Of a stretch of 64,000 nt of DNA, positions 12,101 to 26,171 are shown one piece after another. Source of the DNA: Brachycybe producta (taxonomy: Eukaryota > Arthropoda > Diplopoda > Playtdesmida > Andrognathidae). The stretch spans positions 92,054 to 156,053 of the forward strand of contig JAUPFP010000144.1 in NCBI GenBank assembly GCA_036925085.1, read 5' to 3'. Numbering within the stretch: the first letter of the stretch is position 1; every line of letters starts with the position of its first letter. The notes beneath the pieces were generated by a model, which saw only the letters and a program-made list of their open reading frames with translations, searched no databases and had not been told where the DNA came from. A program made the translations under genes and the position numbers.

Positions 12101-13895
12101 CAACCTTAAATGTGAAAGCTTAAACGTGAAACCTTAAACGTTCAACCTTAAACGTTCAACCTTAAATGTTCAACCTTAAACGTTCAACCTTAAACGTTCA
12201 ACCTTAAACGTTAAACCTTAAACGTTCAACCGTAAACGTGAAACCTTAAACGTGAAACCTTAAACGTTCAACCTTAAACGTTCAACCTTAAACGTTCAAC
12301 CTTAAATGTTCAACCTTAATCGTTCAACCTTAAACGTTCAACCTTAAACGTGAAACCTTAAACGTGAAACCTTAAACGTGAAACTTTAAAAATGAAACCT
12401 TAAACGTGAAACCTTCAACGTGAAACATTAAACGTTCAACCTTAAACGTTCAACCTTAAACGTGAAACATTAAACTAAAAAACCTTAAATGTTCAACCTT
12501 AAACGTTCAACCTTAAACATTAATCCTTAAACGTTCAACCTTAAACGTGAAACTTTAAATGTGAAACTTTAAACGTGAAACCTTAAATGTTCAACCTTAA
12601 ACGTTCAACCTTAAACGTTCAACCTTAAATGTTCAACCTTAAACGTTCAACCTTAATCGTTCAACCTTAAACATTAATCCTTAAACGTTCAACCTTAAAC
12701 GTTCCACCTTAAACATGAAACCTTAAACATTCAACCGTAAACGTTCAACCTTAAACGTGAAATCTTAAACATTCAAACATAAACGTGAAACCTTAAACGT
12801 GAAACCTTAAACGTGTAACCTTAAACGTGAAACCTTAAACGTGAAACCTTAAACGTTCAACCTTAAACGTGAAACCTTAAACGTGAAACCTTAAACGTTC
12901 AACCTTAAACGTGAAACCTTAAACGTGAAACCTTAAACGTTCAACCTTAAACGTGAAACCTTAAACGTTCAACCTTAAACGTTCAACCTTAAACGTTCAA
13001 CCTTAAACGTTCAACTTTAAAACTTCAACCTTAAACGTTCAACCTTAAACGTTCAACCTTAAACGTTCAACCATAAATGTTCAACCTTAAACGTTCAACC
13101 TTAAACGTTCAACCTTAAACGTTAAACCTTAAATGTTCAACTTTAAACATTCAACCTTAAACATTCAACCTTAAATGTTCAACCTTAAACGTTCAACCTT
13201 AAATGTTCAACTTTAAACATTCAGCCTTAAACATTCAACCTTAAACGTGAAACCTTAAACATTAAACCTTAAACGTTCAACCTTAAACGTTCAACCTTAA
13301 ATGTTCAACCTTAAACGTTCAACCATAGATGTTCAACATTAAACGTGAAACCTTAAATGTTCAACCTTAAATGTTCAACCTTAAACGTGAAACCTTAAAC
13401 GTGAAACCTTAAACGTGAAACCTTAAACGTGAAACCTTAAACGTGAAATCTTAAACGTGAAACCTTAAACGTGAAACCTTAAACGTGAAACCTTAAACGT
13501 GAAACCTTAAACGTGAAACCTGAAACGTGAAACCTTAAACGTTCAACCTTAAACGTTCAACCTTAAACGTTCAACCTTAAACATTCAACCTTAAACGTGA
13601 AACCTTAAACATTCAACCTTAAACATGAAACCTTAAACGTGAAACCTTAAACGTTCAACCTTAAACGTTCAACCTTAAACGTTCAACCTTAAACGTTCAA
13701 CCTTATACGTTCAACCTTAAACGTTCAACCTTATACGTTCAACCTTAAACAATCAACCTTAAACTTTCAACCTTATACGTTCAACCTTAAACGTTCAAAC
13801 TTAAACGTACCAACCTTAAACGTTAAACCTAAACCTTCAATCTTAAACGTTCAACCTTAAACGTTCAACCTTAAACATTCAACCTTAAACGTTCA
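9190..13895. repeat. 2,353-bp tandem duplication, two near-identical copies
   Basis: Copy 1 runs from about 9.19 to 11.54 kb and copy 2 from about 11.54 to 13.89 kb. Rare markers agree on a shift of 2,353 bp: TTCGACTTTAAAAATT (GAC at 9581 and 11934), TCAGCCTTAAA (GCC at 10871 and 13224), CCATAGATG (CATAG at 10971 and 13324) and CCTTCAATC (CTTC at 11482 and 13835). The length is 168 units plus 1 bp, so one 15-bp monomer in excess lies in the unit. One clear difference: the unit after CCGTAAA is a T unit in copy 1 (about 9889) and a G unit in copy 2 (about 12238). Exact edges cannot be set because both ends are plain T units. Confidence 0.93.
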
Positions 13896-14352
13896 ACCTT
13901 AAAATTTCAACCTTAAACGTTTAACCTTAAACGTGACACCTTAAACGTGAAACCTTAAACGTGAAACTTTAAACGTGAAACCTTAAACGTTCAACCTTAA
14001 ACGTTCAACCTTAAATGTACAACCTTAAACGTTCAACCTTAAACGTTCAACCTTAAACGTTCAACCTTAAACGTGAAACCTTAAACATGAAACCTTAAAC
14101 GTGAAACCTTAAACGTTCAACCTTAAACGTTCAACCTTAAATGTACAACCTTAAACGTTCAACCTTAAACGTTCAACCTTAAACGTTCAACCTTAAACGT
14201 GAAACCTTAAACATAAAACCTTAAACGTGAAACCTTCAACGTGACACCTTAAACGTTCAACCTTAAACGTTCAACCTTAAATGTGAAACATTAAACGTTC
14301 AACCTTAAACGTTCAACCTTAAACGTTCAACCTTAAACGTTCAAACTTAAAC

Positions 14353-16592
14353 GTACCAACCTTAAACGTTAAACCTAAACCTTCAACCTTAAACGTTCAA
14401 ACTTAAACGTTCAACCTTAAACATTCAACCTTAAACGTTCAACCTTAAAATTTCAACCTTAAACGTTCAACCTTAAACGTTCAACCTTAAACGTGACACC
14501 TTAAACGTGAAACCTTAAACGTGAAACTTTAAACGTGAAACCTTAAACCTTCAACCTTAAACGTTCAACCTTAAACGTTCAACCTTAAACGTTCAACCTT
14601 AAACGTTCAACCTTAAACGTTCAACCTTAAACGTTCAACCTTAAACGTTCAACCTTAAACGTTCAACCTTAAACGTTCAACCTTAAACGTTCACCCTTAA
14701 ACGTTCAACCTTAAACGTGAAACTTTAAACGTGAAACCTTAAACGTTCAACCTTAAACGTTCAACCTTAAACGTTCAACCATAAACGTTCAACCTTAAAC
14801 GTTCAACCTTAAACGTTCAACCTTAAACGTTCAACCTTAAACGTTCAACCTTAATCGTTCAACCTTAAACATTCAACCTTAAACGTTTAACCTTAAACGT
14901 TCAACCTTAAACGTTCAACCTTAAACGTTAATCCTTAAATGTTCAAGATTAAACGTTCCATCTTAAACTTTAAACCTTAAACGTTCAACCGTAAACGTTC
15001 AACCTTAAACGTGAAACCTTAAACGTTCAACCTTAAACGTGAAACCTTAAACGTGTAACCTTAAACGTGAAACCTTAAACGTGAAACCTTAAACGTTCAA
15101 CCTTAAATGTTCAACCTTAAACGTTCAAAATTAAACGTTCAACCTTAAATGTGAAAGCTTAAATGTGAAACCTTAAACGTGAAACCTTAAACGTGAAACC
15201 TTAAACGTTCAACCTTAAACGTTCAACCTTAAACGTTCAACCTTAAACGTTCAACCTTAAATGTTCAACCTTAAACGTTCAACCTTAAACGTTCAACCTT
15301 AAACGTTAAACCTTAAACGTTCAACCGTAAACGTTCAACCTTAAACGTGAAACCTTAAACGTTCAACCTTAAACGTGAAACCTTAAACGTGTAACCTTAA
15401 ACGTGAAACTTTAAACGTGAAACCTTAAACGTTCAACCTTAAGTGTTCAACCTTAAACATTCAACCTTAAACGTTCAACCTTAAATGTGAAAGCTTAAAC
15501 GTGAAACCTTATACGTTCAACTTTAAACATTCAACCTTAAGCGTGAAACCTTAAACGTGACACTTTAAATGTGAAACTTTAAACGTGAAACCTTAAATGT
15601 TCAACCTTAAACGTTCAACCTTAAACGTTCAACCTTAAACGTTCAACCTTAAACGTTCAACCTTAAACGTTCAACCTTAAACGTTCAACCTTAAACGTTC
15701 AACCTTAAACGTTAATCCTTAAACGTTCAACCTTAAACGTTCAACCTTAAACGTTCCACCTTAAACATGAAACCTTAAACGTTCAACCGTAAACGTTCAA
15801 CCTTAAACGTGAAATCTTAAACATTCAAACATAAACGTGAAACCTTAAACGTGTAACCTTAAACGTGAAACCTTAAACGTGAAACCTTAAATGTGAAACC
15901 TTAAACGTGAAACCTTAAACGTTCAACCTTAAATGTTCAACCTTAAACGTTCAACCTTAAACGTTCAACCTTAAACGTGAAACCTTAAACGTGAAACCTT
16001 AAACGTGAAACCTTAAACGTGAAACCTTAAACGTGAAACCTTAAACGTGAAACCTTAAACGTGAAACCTTAAACGTGAAACCTTAAACGTGAAACCTTAA
16101 ACGTGAAACCTTAAACGTGAAACCTTAAACGTGAAACCTTAAACGTGAAACCTTAAACGTGAAACCTTAAACGTGAAACCTTAAACGTGAAACCTTAAAC
16201 GTGAAACCTTAAACGTGAAACCTTAAACGTTCAACCTTAAACGTGAAACCTTAAACGTTCAACCTTAAACGTGAAACCTTAATTGTGAAACCTTAAACGT
16301 GAAACCTTAAACGTGAAACCTTAAACGTTCAACCTTACATGTTCAACCTTAAACATTCAACCTTAAACGTGAAACCTTAAACATTCAACCTTAAACATGA
16401 AACCTTAAACGTGAAACCTTAAACGTTCAACCTTAAACGTGAAACCTTAAACGTTCAACCTTAAACGTTCAACCTTATACGTTCAACCTTAAACGTTCAA
16501 CCTTATACGTTCAACCTTAAACAATCAACCTTAAACTTTCAACCTTATACGTTCAACCTTAAACGTTCAACCTTAAACGTTCAAACTTAAAC
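14353..16592. repeat. Higher-order repeat copy A, 2,240 bp (160 units)
   Basis: I took the GTACC marker as the boundary: 14353 to the next at 16593. Internal markers matched to copy B include TTCAAGATTAAA (AGATT at 14946), AAGTGTTC at 15441, AATTGTG at 16281 and CCTTACATG (ACAT at 16337). This copy contains the 18-unit G run at 15976-16227 and five more T units than copy B between the GTACC marker and AGATT. Confidence 0.88.
15976..16227. repeat. Run of 18 identical G units in copy A
   Basis: Eighteen CGTGAAACCTTAAA monomers in a row show no visible substitution. The matching place in copy B holds 13. The pure run and its length difference point to slippage or unequal exchange after the two copies arose. 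Confidence 0.93.
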
Positions 16593-18664
16593 GTACCAAC
16601 CTTAAACGTTAAACCTAAACCTTCAACCTTAAACGTTCAACCTTAAACGTTCAACCTTAAACATTCAACCTTAAACGTTCAACCTTAAAATTTCAACCTT
16701 AAACGTTCAACCTTAAACGTGACACCTTAAACGTGAAACCTTAAACGTGAAACTTTAAACGTGAAACCTTAAACGTTCAACCTTAAACGTTCAACCTTAA
16801 ACGTTCAACCTTAAACATTCAACCTTAAACGTTCAACCTTAAACGTTCAACCTTAAACGTTCACCCTTAAACGTTCAACCTTAAACGTGAAACTTTAAAC
16901 GTGAAACCTTAAACGTTCAACCTTAAACGTTCAACCTTAAACGTTCAACCATAAACGTTCAACCTTAAACGTTCAACCATAAACGTTCAACCTTAAACGT
17001 TCAACCTTAAACGTTCAACCTTAATCGTTCAACCTTAAACATTCAACCTTAAACGTTTAACCTTAAACGTTCAACCTTAAACGTTCAACCTTAAACGTTA
17101 ATCCTTAAATGTTCAAGATTAAACGTTCCATCTTAAACTTTAAACCTTAAACGTTCAACCGTAAACGTTCAACCTTAAACGTGAAACCTTAAACGTTCAA
17201 CCTTAAACGTGAAACCTTAAACGTGTAACCTTAAACGTGAAACCTTAAACGTGAAACCTTAAACGTTCAACCTTAAATGTTCAACCTTAAACGTTCAAAA
17301 TTAAACGTTCAACCTTAAATGTGAAAGCTTAAATGTGAAACCTTAAACGTGAAACCTTAAACGTGAAACCTTAAACGTTCAACCTTAAACGTTCAACCTT
17401 AAACGTTCAACCTTAAACGTTCAACCTTAAATGTTCAACCTTAAACGTTCAACCTTAAACGTTCATCCTTAAACGTTAAAAAATAAACGTTCAACCGTAA
17501 ACGTTCAACCTTAAACGTGAAACCTTAAACGTTCAACCTTAAACGTGAAACCTTAAACGTGTAACCTTAAACGTGAAACTTTAAACGTGAAACCTTAAAC
17601 GTTCAACCTTAAGTGTTCAACCTTAAACATTCAACCTTAAACGTTCAACCTTAAATGTGAAAGCTTAAACGTGAAACCTTATACGTTCAACTTTAAACAT
17701 TCAACCTTAAGCGTGAAACCTTAAACGTGACACTTTAAATGTGAAACTTTAAACGTGAAACCTTAAATGTTCAACCTTAAACGTTCAACCTTAAACGTTC
17801 AACCTTAAACGTTCAACCTTAAACGTTCAACCTTAAACGTTCAACCTTAAACGTTCAACCTTAAACGTTCAACCTTAAACGTTAATCCTTAAACGTTCAA
17901 CCTTAAACGTTCCACCTTAAACATGAAACCTTAAACGTTCAACCGTAAACGTTCAACCTTAAACGTGAAATCTTAAACATTCAAACATAAACGTGAAACC
18001 TTAAACGTGTAACCTTAAACGTGAAACCTTAAACGTGAAACCTTAAATGTGAAACCTTAAACGTGAAACCTTAAACGTTCAACCTTAAATGTTCAACCTT
18101 AAACGTTCAACCTTAAACGTGAAACCTTAAACGTGAAACCTTAAACGTGAAACCTTAAACGTGAAACCTTAAACGTGAAACCTTAAACGTGAAACCTTAA
18201 ACGTGAAACCTTAAACGTGAAACCTTAAACGTGAAACCTTAAACGTGAAACCTTAAACGTGAAACCTTAAACGTGAAACCTTAAACGTGAAACCTTAAAC
18301 GTTCAACCTTAAACGTGAAACCTTAAACGTTCAACCTTAAACGTGAAACCTTAATTGTGAAACCTTAAACGTGAAACCTTAAACGTGAAACCTTAAACGT
18401 TCAACCTTACATGTTCAACCTTAAACATTCAACCTTAAACGTGAAACCTTAAACATTCAACCTTAAACATGAAACCTTAAACGTGAAACCTTAAACGTTC
18501 AACCTTAAACGTGAAACCTTAAACGTTCAACCTTAAACGTTCAACCTTATACGTTCAACCTTAAACGTTCAACCTTATACGTTCAACCTTAAACAATCAA
18601 CCTTAAACTTTCAACCTTATACGTTCAACCTTAAACGTTCAACCTTAAACGTTCAAACTTAAAC
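16593..18664. repeat. Higher-order repeat copy B, 2,072 bp (148 units)
   Basis: This runs from the GTACC marker at 16593 to the next at 18665. Markers shared with copy A: AGATT at 17116 (shift 2,170), AAGTGTTC at 17611 (2,170), AATTGTG at 18353 (2,072) and ACAT at 18409 (2,072). The shift falls by 98 bp (seven units) across the middle because the G run is shorter here and the T stretch before TTCCACC lacks units. A private change is GTTAAAAAATAAACG near 17475, which is GTTAAACCTTAAACG in copy A. Matching continues about 110 bp past the marker, to the TAAAATTTC variant (16687 and 18759). Confidence 0.88.
18118..18299. repeat. Run of 13 identical G units in copy B
   Basis: This is the counterpart of the 18-unit run at 15976-16227. 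It is followed by the same alternating T and G units and the AATTGTG marker. Confidence 0.9.
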
Positions 18665-19844
18665 GTACCAACCTTAAACGTTAAACCTAAACCTTCAACC
18701 TTAAACGTTCAACCTTAAACGTTCAACCTTAAACATTCAACCTTAAACGTTCAACCTTAAAATTTCAACCTTAAACGTTCAACCTTAAACGTGACACCTT
18801 AAACGTGAAACCTTAAACGTGAAACTTTAAACGTGAAACCTTAAACGTTCAACCTTAAACGTTCAACCTTAAATGTTCAACCTTAAACGTTCAACCTTAA
18901 ACGTTCAACCTTAAACGTTCAACCTTAAATGTGAAAGCTTAAACGTTCAACCTTAAACGTTCAACCTTAAACGTTCAACCTTAAACGTTCAACCTTAAAC
19001 GTTCAACCTTAAACGTTCAACCTTAAACGTTCAACCTTAAACGTTCAACCTTAAACGTTCAACCTTAAACGTTCAACCTTAAACGTTCAACCTTAAACGT
19101 TAAACCTTAAACGTTCAACCGTAAACGTTCAACCATAAACGTGAAACCTTAAACGTGAAACCTTAAACGTTCAACCTTAAATGTTCAACCTTAAACGTTC
19201 AACCTTAAATGTTCAACCTTAAATGTGAAAGCTTAAACGTGAAACCTTATACGTTCAACTTTAAACATTCAACCTTAAATGTTCAACCTTAAATGTTCAA
19301 CCTTAAACGTGAAACCTTAAACATGAAACCTTAAATGTTCAACCTTAAACGTGAAACCTTAAACGTAAAACCTTAAACGTTAAACCTTAAACAATCAACC
19401 TTAAACGTTCAACCTTAAACGTTCAACCTTAAACGTGAAAACTTAAATGTGAAATCTTAAACGTTCAACCTTAAACGTTCAACCTTAAACTAAAAAACCT
19501 TAAATGTTCAACCTTAAACGTTCAACCTTAAATGTTCAACCTTAAACGTTCAACCTTAAACGTTCAACCTTAAACATTCAACCTTAAATGTTCAACCTTA
19601 AATGTTCAACCTTAAACGTGAAACCTTAAACATGAAACCTTAAATGTTCAACCTTAAACGTGAAACCTTAAACGTGAAACCTTAAACGTGAAACCTTAAA
19701 CGTTCAACCTTAAACGTTCAACCTTAAACGTTCAACCTTAAACGTTCAACCTTAAACGTTCAACCTTAAACGTGAAACATTAAACGTTCAACCTTAAACA
19801 TTCAACCTTAAACGTTCAACCTTAAACGTTCAACCTTAAACGTT

Positions 19845-22530
19845 CAGACTTAAACGTACCAACCTTAAACGTTAAACCTAAACCTTCAACCTTAAACGTT
19901 CAACCTTATACGTTCAACCTTAAACATTCAACCTTAAATGTTCAACCTTAAATGTTCAACCTTAAACGTGAAACCTTAAACATGAAACCTTAAATGTTCA
20001 ACCTTAAACGTGAAACCTTAAACGTGAAACCTTAAACGTTCAACCTTAAACGTGAAACCTTAAACGTGAAACCTTAAACGTAAAACCTTAAACGTGAAAC
20101 CTTAAACAATCAACCTTAAACGTTCAACCTTAAACGTTCAACCTTAAACGTGAAACCTTAAACGTGAAACCTTAAACGTGAAACCTTAAACGTGAAACCT
20201 TAAACGTGAAACCTTAAACGTGAAACCTTAAACGTTCAACCTTAAACGTTCAACCTTAAACGTGAAACATTAAACGTTCAACCTTAAACATTCAACCTTA
20301 AACGTTCAACCTTAAAATTTCAACCTTAAACGTTCAACCTTAAACGTTCAACCTTAAACGTTCAACCTTAAACATTCAACCTTAAACGTTCAACCTTAAT
20401 CGTTCAACCTTAAACGTTCAACCTTAATCGTTCAACCTTAAACGTTCAACCTTAAACGTTCAACCTTAAACGTTCAACCTTAAAAGTTCCACCTTAAATG
20501 TTCAACCTTAAACGTTAATCCTTAAACGTTCAACCTTAAACGTTCCATCTTAAACATTAAACCTTAAACGTTCAATCGTAAACGTTCAACCTTAAACGTG
20601 AAACCTTAAACGTTCAACCATAAACGTGAAACCTTAAACGTGTAACCATAAACGTGAAACCTTAAACGTGAAACCTTAAACGTTCAACCTTAAATGTTCA
20701 ACCTTAAACGTTCAACCTTAAACGTTCAACCTTAAACGTTCAACCTTAAACGTTAATCCTTAAACGTTCAACCTTAAACGTTCCACCTTAAACATGAAAC
20801 CTTAAACGTGAAACCTTAAACGTTCAACCTTATACGTTCAACCTTAAACGTTCAACCTTATACGTTCAACCTTAAACAATCAACCTTAAACTTTCAACCT
20901 TATACGTTCAACCTTAAACGTTCAACCTTATACGTTCAACCTTAAATGTTCAACCTTAAATGTTCAACCTTTAACGTGAAACCTTAAACATGAAACCTTA
21001 AATGTTCAACCTTAAACGTTCAACCTTAAATGTTCAACCTTAAACGTTCAACCATAAACGTTCAACATTAAACGTGAAACCTTAAATGTTCAACCTTAAA
21101 CATTCAACCTTAAACGTGAAACCTTAAACGTGAAACCTTAAACGTGAAACCTTAAACGTGAAACCTTAAACGTGAAACCTTAAACGTGAAACCTTAAACG
21201 TGAAACCTTAAACTTGAAACCTTAAACGTGAAACCTTAAACGTTCAACCTTAAATGTTCAACCTTAAACATTCAACCTTAAACGTGAAACCTTAAACATT
21301 CAACCTTAAACATGAAACCTTAAACGTGAAACCTTAAACGTTCAACCTTAAACGTTCAACCTTAAACGTTCAACCTTAAACGTTCAACCTTAAACGTTCA
21401 ACCTTAAACATTCAACCTTAAACGTTCAACCTTAAAATTTCAACCTTAAATGTTCAACCTTAAACGTGACACCTTAAACGTGAAACCTTAAACGTGAAAC
21501 TTTAAACGTGAAACCTTAAACATTCAACCTTAAACGTTCAACCTTAAATGTTCAACCTTAAACGTTCAACCTTAAACGTTCAACCTTAAATGTGAAAGCT
21601 TAAACGTGAAACCTTAAACGTTCAACCTTAAACGTTCAACCTTAAACGTTCAACCTTAAACGTTCAACCTTAAACGTTCAACCTTAAACGTTCAACCTTA
21701 AACGTTCAACCTTAAACGTTCAACCTTAAACGTTAAACCTTAAACGTTCAACCGTAAACGTTCAACCATAAACGTGAAACCTTAAACGTTCAACCTTAAA
21801 CGTGAAACCTTAAACGTGTAACCTTAAACGTGAAACCTTAAACGTGAAACCTTAAACGTTCAACCTTAAATGTTCAACCTTAAACGTTCAACCTTAAATG
21901 TTCAACCTTAAATGTGAAAGCTTAAACGTGAAACCTTATACGTTCAACTTTAAACATTCAACCTTAAATGTTCAACCTTAAATGTTCAACCTTAAACGTG
22001 AAACCTTAAACATGAAACCTTAAATGTTCAACCTTAAACGTGAAACCTTAAACGTAAAACCTTAAACGTGAAACCTTAAACAATCAACCTTAAACGTTCA
22101 ACCTTAAACGTTCAACCTTAAACGTGAAACCTTAAACGTGAAAACTTAAATGTGAAATCTTAAACGTTCAACCTTAAACGTTCAACCTTAAACTAAAAAA
22201 CCTTAAATGTTCAACCTTAAACGTTCAACCTTAAATGTTCAACCTTAAACGTTCAACCTTAAACGTTCATCCTTAAACATTCAACCTTAAATGTTCAACC
22301 TTAAATGTTCAACCTTAAACGTGAAACCTTAAACATGAAACCTTAAATGTTCAACCTTAAACGTGAAACCTTAAACGTGAAACCTTAAACGTTCAACCTT
22401 AAACGTTCAACCTTAAACGTTCAACCTTAAACGTTCAACCTTAAACGTGAAACATTAAACGTTCAACCTTAAACATTCAACCTTAAACGTTCAACCTTAA
22501 ACGTTCAACCTTAAACGTTCAGACTTAAAC
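19845..22530. repeat. Higher-order repeat copy of about 2.68 kb, marked by CAGACTTAAA
   Basis: The variant TTCAGACTTAAACGTACC occurs at 19845, 22520 and 26161; elsewhere the same place reads TTCAAACTT. The first interval is 2,675 bp. The stretch contains TAAAAGTTCCACC (20482), GTTAATCC, TTCCATC and the TATACG / CAATC / CTTTC cluster near 20870. It also holds the short G run at 21115-21240. The segment 20.45-21.3 kb is closely matched at 26.74-27.7 kb. Confidence 0.78.
21115..21240. repeat. Run of nine G units, short allele of a recurrent site
   Basis: Nine G units (one is CTTGAAACC) are flanked on the right by T, TGTTC, CATTC, G, CATTC and CATG units. The same right flank is found after the 17-unit run at 23720 and the 18-unit run at 27388; the left flank (TGTTC, CATTC) matches the run at 27388. 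Confidence 0.85.
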
Positions 22531-25500
22531 GTACCAACCTTAAACGTTAAACCTAAACCTTCAACCTTAAACGTTCAACCTTATACGTTCAACCTTATAC
22601 GTTCAACCTTAAACATTCAACCTTAAATGTTCAACCTTAAATGTTCAACCTTAAACGTGAAACCTTAAACATGAAACCTTAAATGTTCAACCTTAAACGT
22701 GAAACCTTAAACGTGAAACCTTAAACGTTCAACCTTAAACGTTCAACCTTAAACGTGAAACCTTAAACGTAAAACCTTAAACGTGAAACCTTAAACAATC
22801 AACCTTAAACGTTCAACCTTAAACGTTCAACCTTAAACGTTCAACCTTAAACGTGAAACCTTAAACGTGAAACCTTAAACGTGAAACCTTAAACGTTCAA
22901 CCTTAAACGTTCAACCTTAAACGTGAAACATTAAACGTTCAACCTTCAACGTTCAACCTTAAAATTTCAACCTTAAACGTTCAACCTTAAACGTTCAACC
23001 TTAAACGTTCAACCTTAAACGTTCAACCTTAATCGTTCAACCTTAAACGTTCAACCTTAATCGTTCAACCTTAAACGTTCAACTTTAAACGTTCAACCTT
23101 AAACGTGAAACATTAAACGTTCAACCTTCAACGTTCAACCTTAAAATTTCAACCTTAAACGTTCAACCTTAAATGTTCAACCTTAAACGTTAATCCTTAA
23201 ACGTTCAACCTTAAACGTTCCATCTTAAACATTAAACCTTAAACGTTCAACCGTAAACGTTCAACCTTAAACGTGAAACCTTAAACGTTCAACCATAAAC
23301 GTGAAACCTTAAACGTGTAACCTTAAACGTGAAACCTTAAACGTGAAACCTTAAACGTGAAACCTTAAACGTTCAACCTTAAACGTTCAACCTTAAACGT
23401 TCAACCTTAAATGTGAAACATTAAACGTTCAACCTTAAACGTTCAACCTTAAACGTTCAACCTTAAACGTTCAACCTTAAACGTTAATCCTTAAACGTTC
23501 AACCTTAAACGTTCCACCTTAAACATGAAACCTTAAACGTGAAACCTTAAACGTTCAACCTTATACGTTCAACCTTAAACGTTCAACCTTATACGTTCAA
23601 CCTTAAACAATCAACCTTAAACTTTCAACCTTATACGTTCAACCTTAAACGTTCAACCTTATACGTTCAACCTTAAATGTTCAACCTTTAACGTGAAACC
23701 TTAAACATGAAACCTTAAACGTGAAACCTTAAACGTGAAACCTTAAACGTGAAACCTTAAACGTGAAACCTTAAACGTGAAACCTTAAACGTGAAACCTT
23801 AAACGTGAAACCTTAAACGTGAAACCTTAAACGTGAAACCTTAAACGTGAAACCTTAAACGTGAAACCTTAAACGTGAAACCTTAAACGTGAAACCTTAA
23901 ACGTGAAACCTTAAACGTGAAACCTTAAACGTGAAACCTTAAACGTGAAACCTTAAACGTTCAACCTTAAATGTTCAACCTTAAACATTCAACCTTAAAC
24001 GTGAAACCTTAAACATTCAACCTTAAACGTGAAACCTTAAACGTGAAACCTTAAACGTTCAACCTTAAACGTTCAACCTTAAACGTTCAACCTTAAACGT
24101 TCAAACTTATACGTTCAACCTTAAACGTTCAACCTTATACGTTCAACCTTAAACAATCAACCTTAAACTTTCAACCTTATACGTTCAACATTAAACGTTC
24201 AACCTTATACGTTCAACCTTAAACGTTCAACCTTAAACGTTCAACCTTAAACGTTCAACCTTAAACATTCAACCTTAAATGTTCAACCTTAAATGTTCAA
24301 CCTTAAATGTTCAACCTTAAATGTTCAACCTTAAATGTGAAACCTTAAACATGAAACCTTAAATGTTCAACCTTAAACGTGAAACCTTAAACATAAAACC
24401 TTAAACGTGAAACCTTAAACAATCAACCATAAACGTTCAACCTTAAACGTTCAACCTTAAACGTGAAACCTTAAACGTGAAAACTTAAATGTGAAATCTT
24501 AAACGTTCAACCTTAAACGTTCAACCTTAAACTAAAAAACCTTAAATGTTCAACCTTATATGTTCAACCTTAAACGTGAAACCTTAAACATGAAACCTTA
24601 AATGTTCAACCTTAAACATGAAACCTTAAACGTGAAACCTTAAACGTGAAACCTTAAACGTGAAACCTTAAACGTGAAACCTTAAACGTGAAACCTTAAA
24701 CGTGAAACCTTAAACGTTCAACCTTAAACGTTCAACCTTAAACGTTCAACCTTAAATGTGAAACATTAAACGTTCAACCTTAAACGTTCAACCTTAAACG
24801 TTCAACCTTAAACGTTCAAACTTAAACGTACCAACCTTAAACGTTAAACCTAAACCTTCAACCTTAAACATTCAACCTTAAACGTTCAACCTTAAAATTT
24901 CAACCTTAAACGTTCAACCTTAAACGTGACACCTTAAACGTGAAACCTTTAACGTGAAACTTTAAACGTGAAACCTTAAATGTTCAACCTTAAACGTTCA
25001 ACCTTAAACGTTCAACCTTAAACGTTCAACCTTAAACGTTCAACCTTAAACGTGAAACCTTAAACGTGAAACCTTAAACGTGAAACCTTAAACGTGAAAC
25101 TTTAAACGTGAAACCTTAAACGTTCAACCTTAAATGTTCAACCTTAAACGTTCAACCTTAAACATTCAACCTTAAATGTTCAACCTTAAACGTTCAACCT
25201 TAAACGTTCAACCTTAAACATTCAACCTTAAACGTTCAACCTTAAACGTTCAACCTTAAACGTTCAACCTTAATCGTTCAACCTTAAACGTTCAACCTTA
25301 AACGTTCAACCTTAAACGTTCAACCTTAAACGTTCAACCTTAAACGTTCAACCTTAAACATTAATCCTTAAACGTTCAACCTTAAACGTTCCATCTTAAA
25401 CATTAAACCTTAAACGTTCAACCGTAAACGTTCAACCTTAAACGGGAAACCTTAAACGTTCAACCATAAACGTGAAACCTTAAACGTGTAACCTTAAACG

Positions 25501-26171
25501 TGAAACCTTAAACGTGAAACCTTAAACGTTCAACCTTAAATGTTCAACCTTAAACGTTCAACCTTAAACGTTCAACCATAAACGTTAATCCTTAAACGTT
25601 CACCCTTAAACGTTCCACCTTAAACATGAAACCTTAAACGTTTAACCGTAAACGTTCAAACTTAAACGTGAAATCTTAAACAATCAAACATATATGTGAA
25701 ACCTTAAACGTGTAACCTTAAACGTGAAACCTTAAACGTGAAACCTTAAACGTGAAACCTTAAACGTGAAACCTTAAACGTGAAACCTTAAACGTGAAAA
25801 CTTAAATGTGAAATCTTAAACGTTCAACCTTAAACGTTCAACCTTAACTAAAAAACCTTAAATGTTCAACCTTAAACGTTCAACCTTAAATGTTCAACCT
25901 TAAACGTTCAACCTTAAACGTTCAACCTTAAACATTCAACCTTAAATGTTCAACCTTAAATGTTCAACCTTAAACGTGAAACCTTAAACATGAAACCTTA
26001 AATGTTCAACCTTAAACGTGAAACCTTAAACGTGAAACCTTAAACGTTCAACCTTAAACGTTCAACCTTAAACGTTCAACCTTAAACGTGAAACATTAAA
26101 CGTTCAACCTTAAACATTCAACCTTAAACGTTCAACCTTAAACGTTCAACCTTAAACGTTCAGACTTAAAC
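22531..26171. repeat. Composite higher-order repeat, copy 1 (about 3.64 kb)
   Basis: This is bounded by the GTACC markers at 22531 and 26172 that follow CAGACTTAAA. It contains a second GTACC at 24828, so it is made of subunits of 2,297 and 1,344 bp. Markers shared with the next copy include TTCAAACTTATACG (24102 and 27784, shift 3,682 bp or 263 units) and AATCAAACATA (25682 and 29350, shift 3,668 bp or 262 units). The one-unit change arises in a G run near 24.6 kb. A private difference is GTGAAACCTTAAACATAAAACC near 24390, where copy 2 keeps CG. Confidence 0.85.
23720..23957. repeat. Run of 17 G units
   Basis: The run begins directly after a CATGAAACC unit. Compared with the corresponding stretches at 21.0 and 27.3 kb, the roughly nine-unit T block that should precede the run (ATGTTC, TTC, CCATAAA and so on) is missing here, so this copy both lost T units and has a long G run. 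Confidence 0.9.

Larger units (their letters stand above)
2066..21925. repeat. Zone of GTGAAAGCTTAAA variant units (HindIII-type sites)
   Basis: A C-to-G change in a G unit makes AAGCTT, usually in a unit that also starts TG. I saw it near 2078, 2526, 5452, 5633, 7271, 7804, 8083, 8545, 9498, 9555, 9769, 11851, 11907, 12118, 15158, 15493, 17328, 17663, 18937, 19219, 21598 and 21909. In this form I saw it only once further right (about 41943). AAGCTT further right is otherwise in T-type units (38899, 39833, 40612, 43580 and about 56668). Confidence 0.78.
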
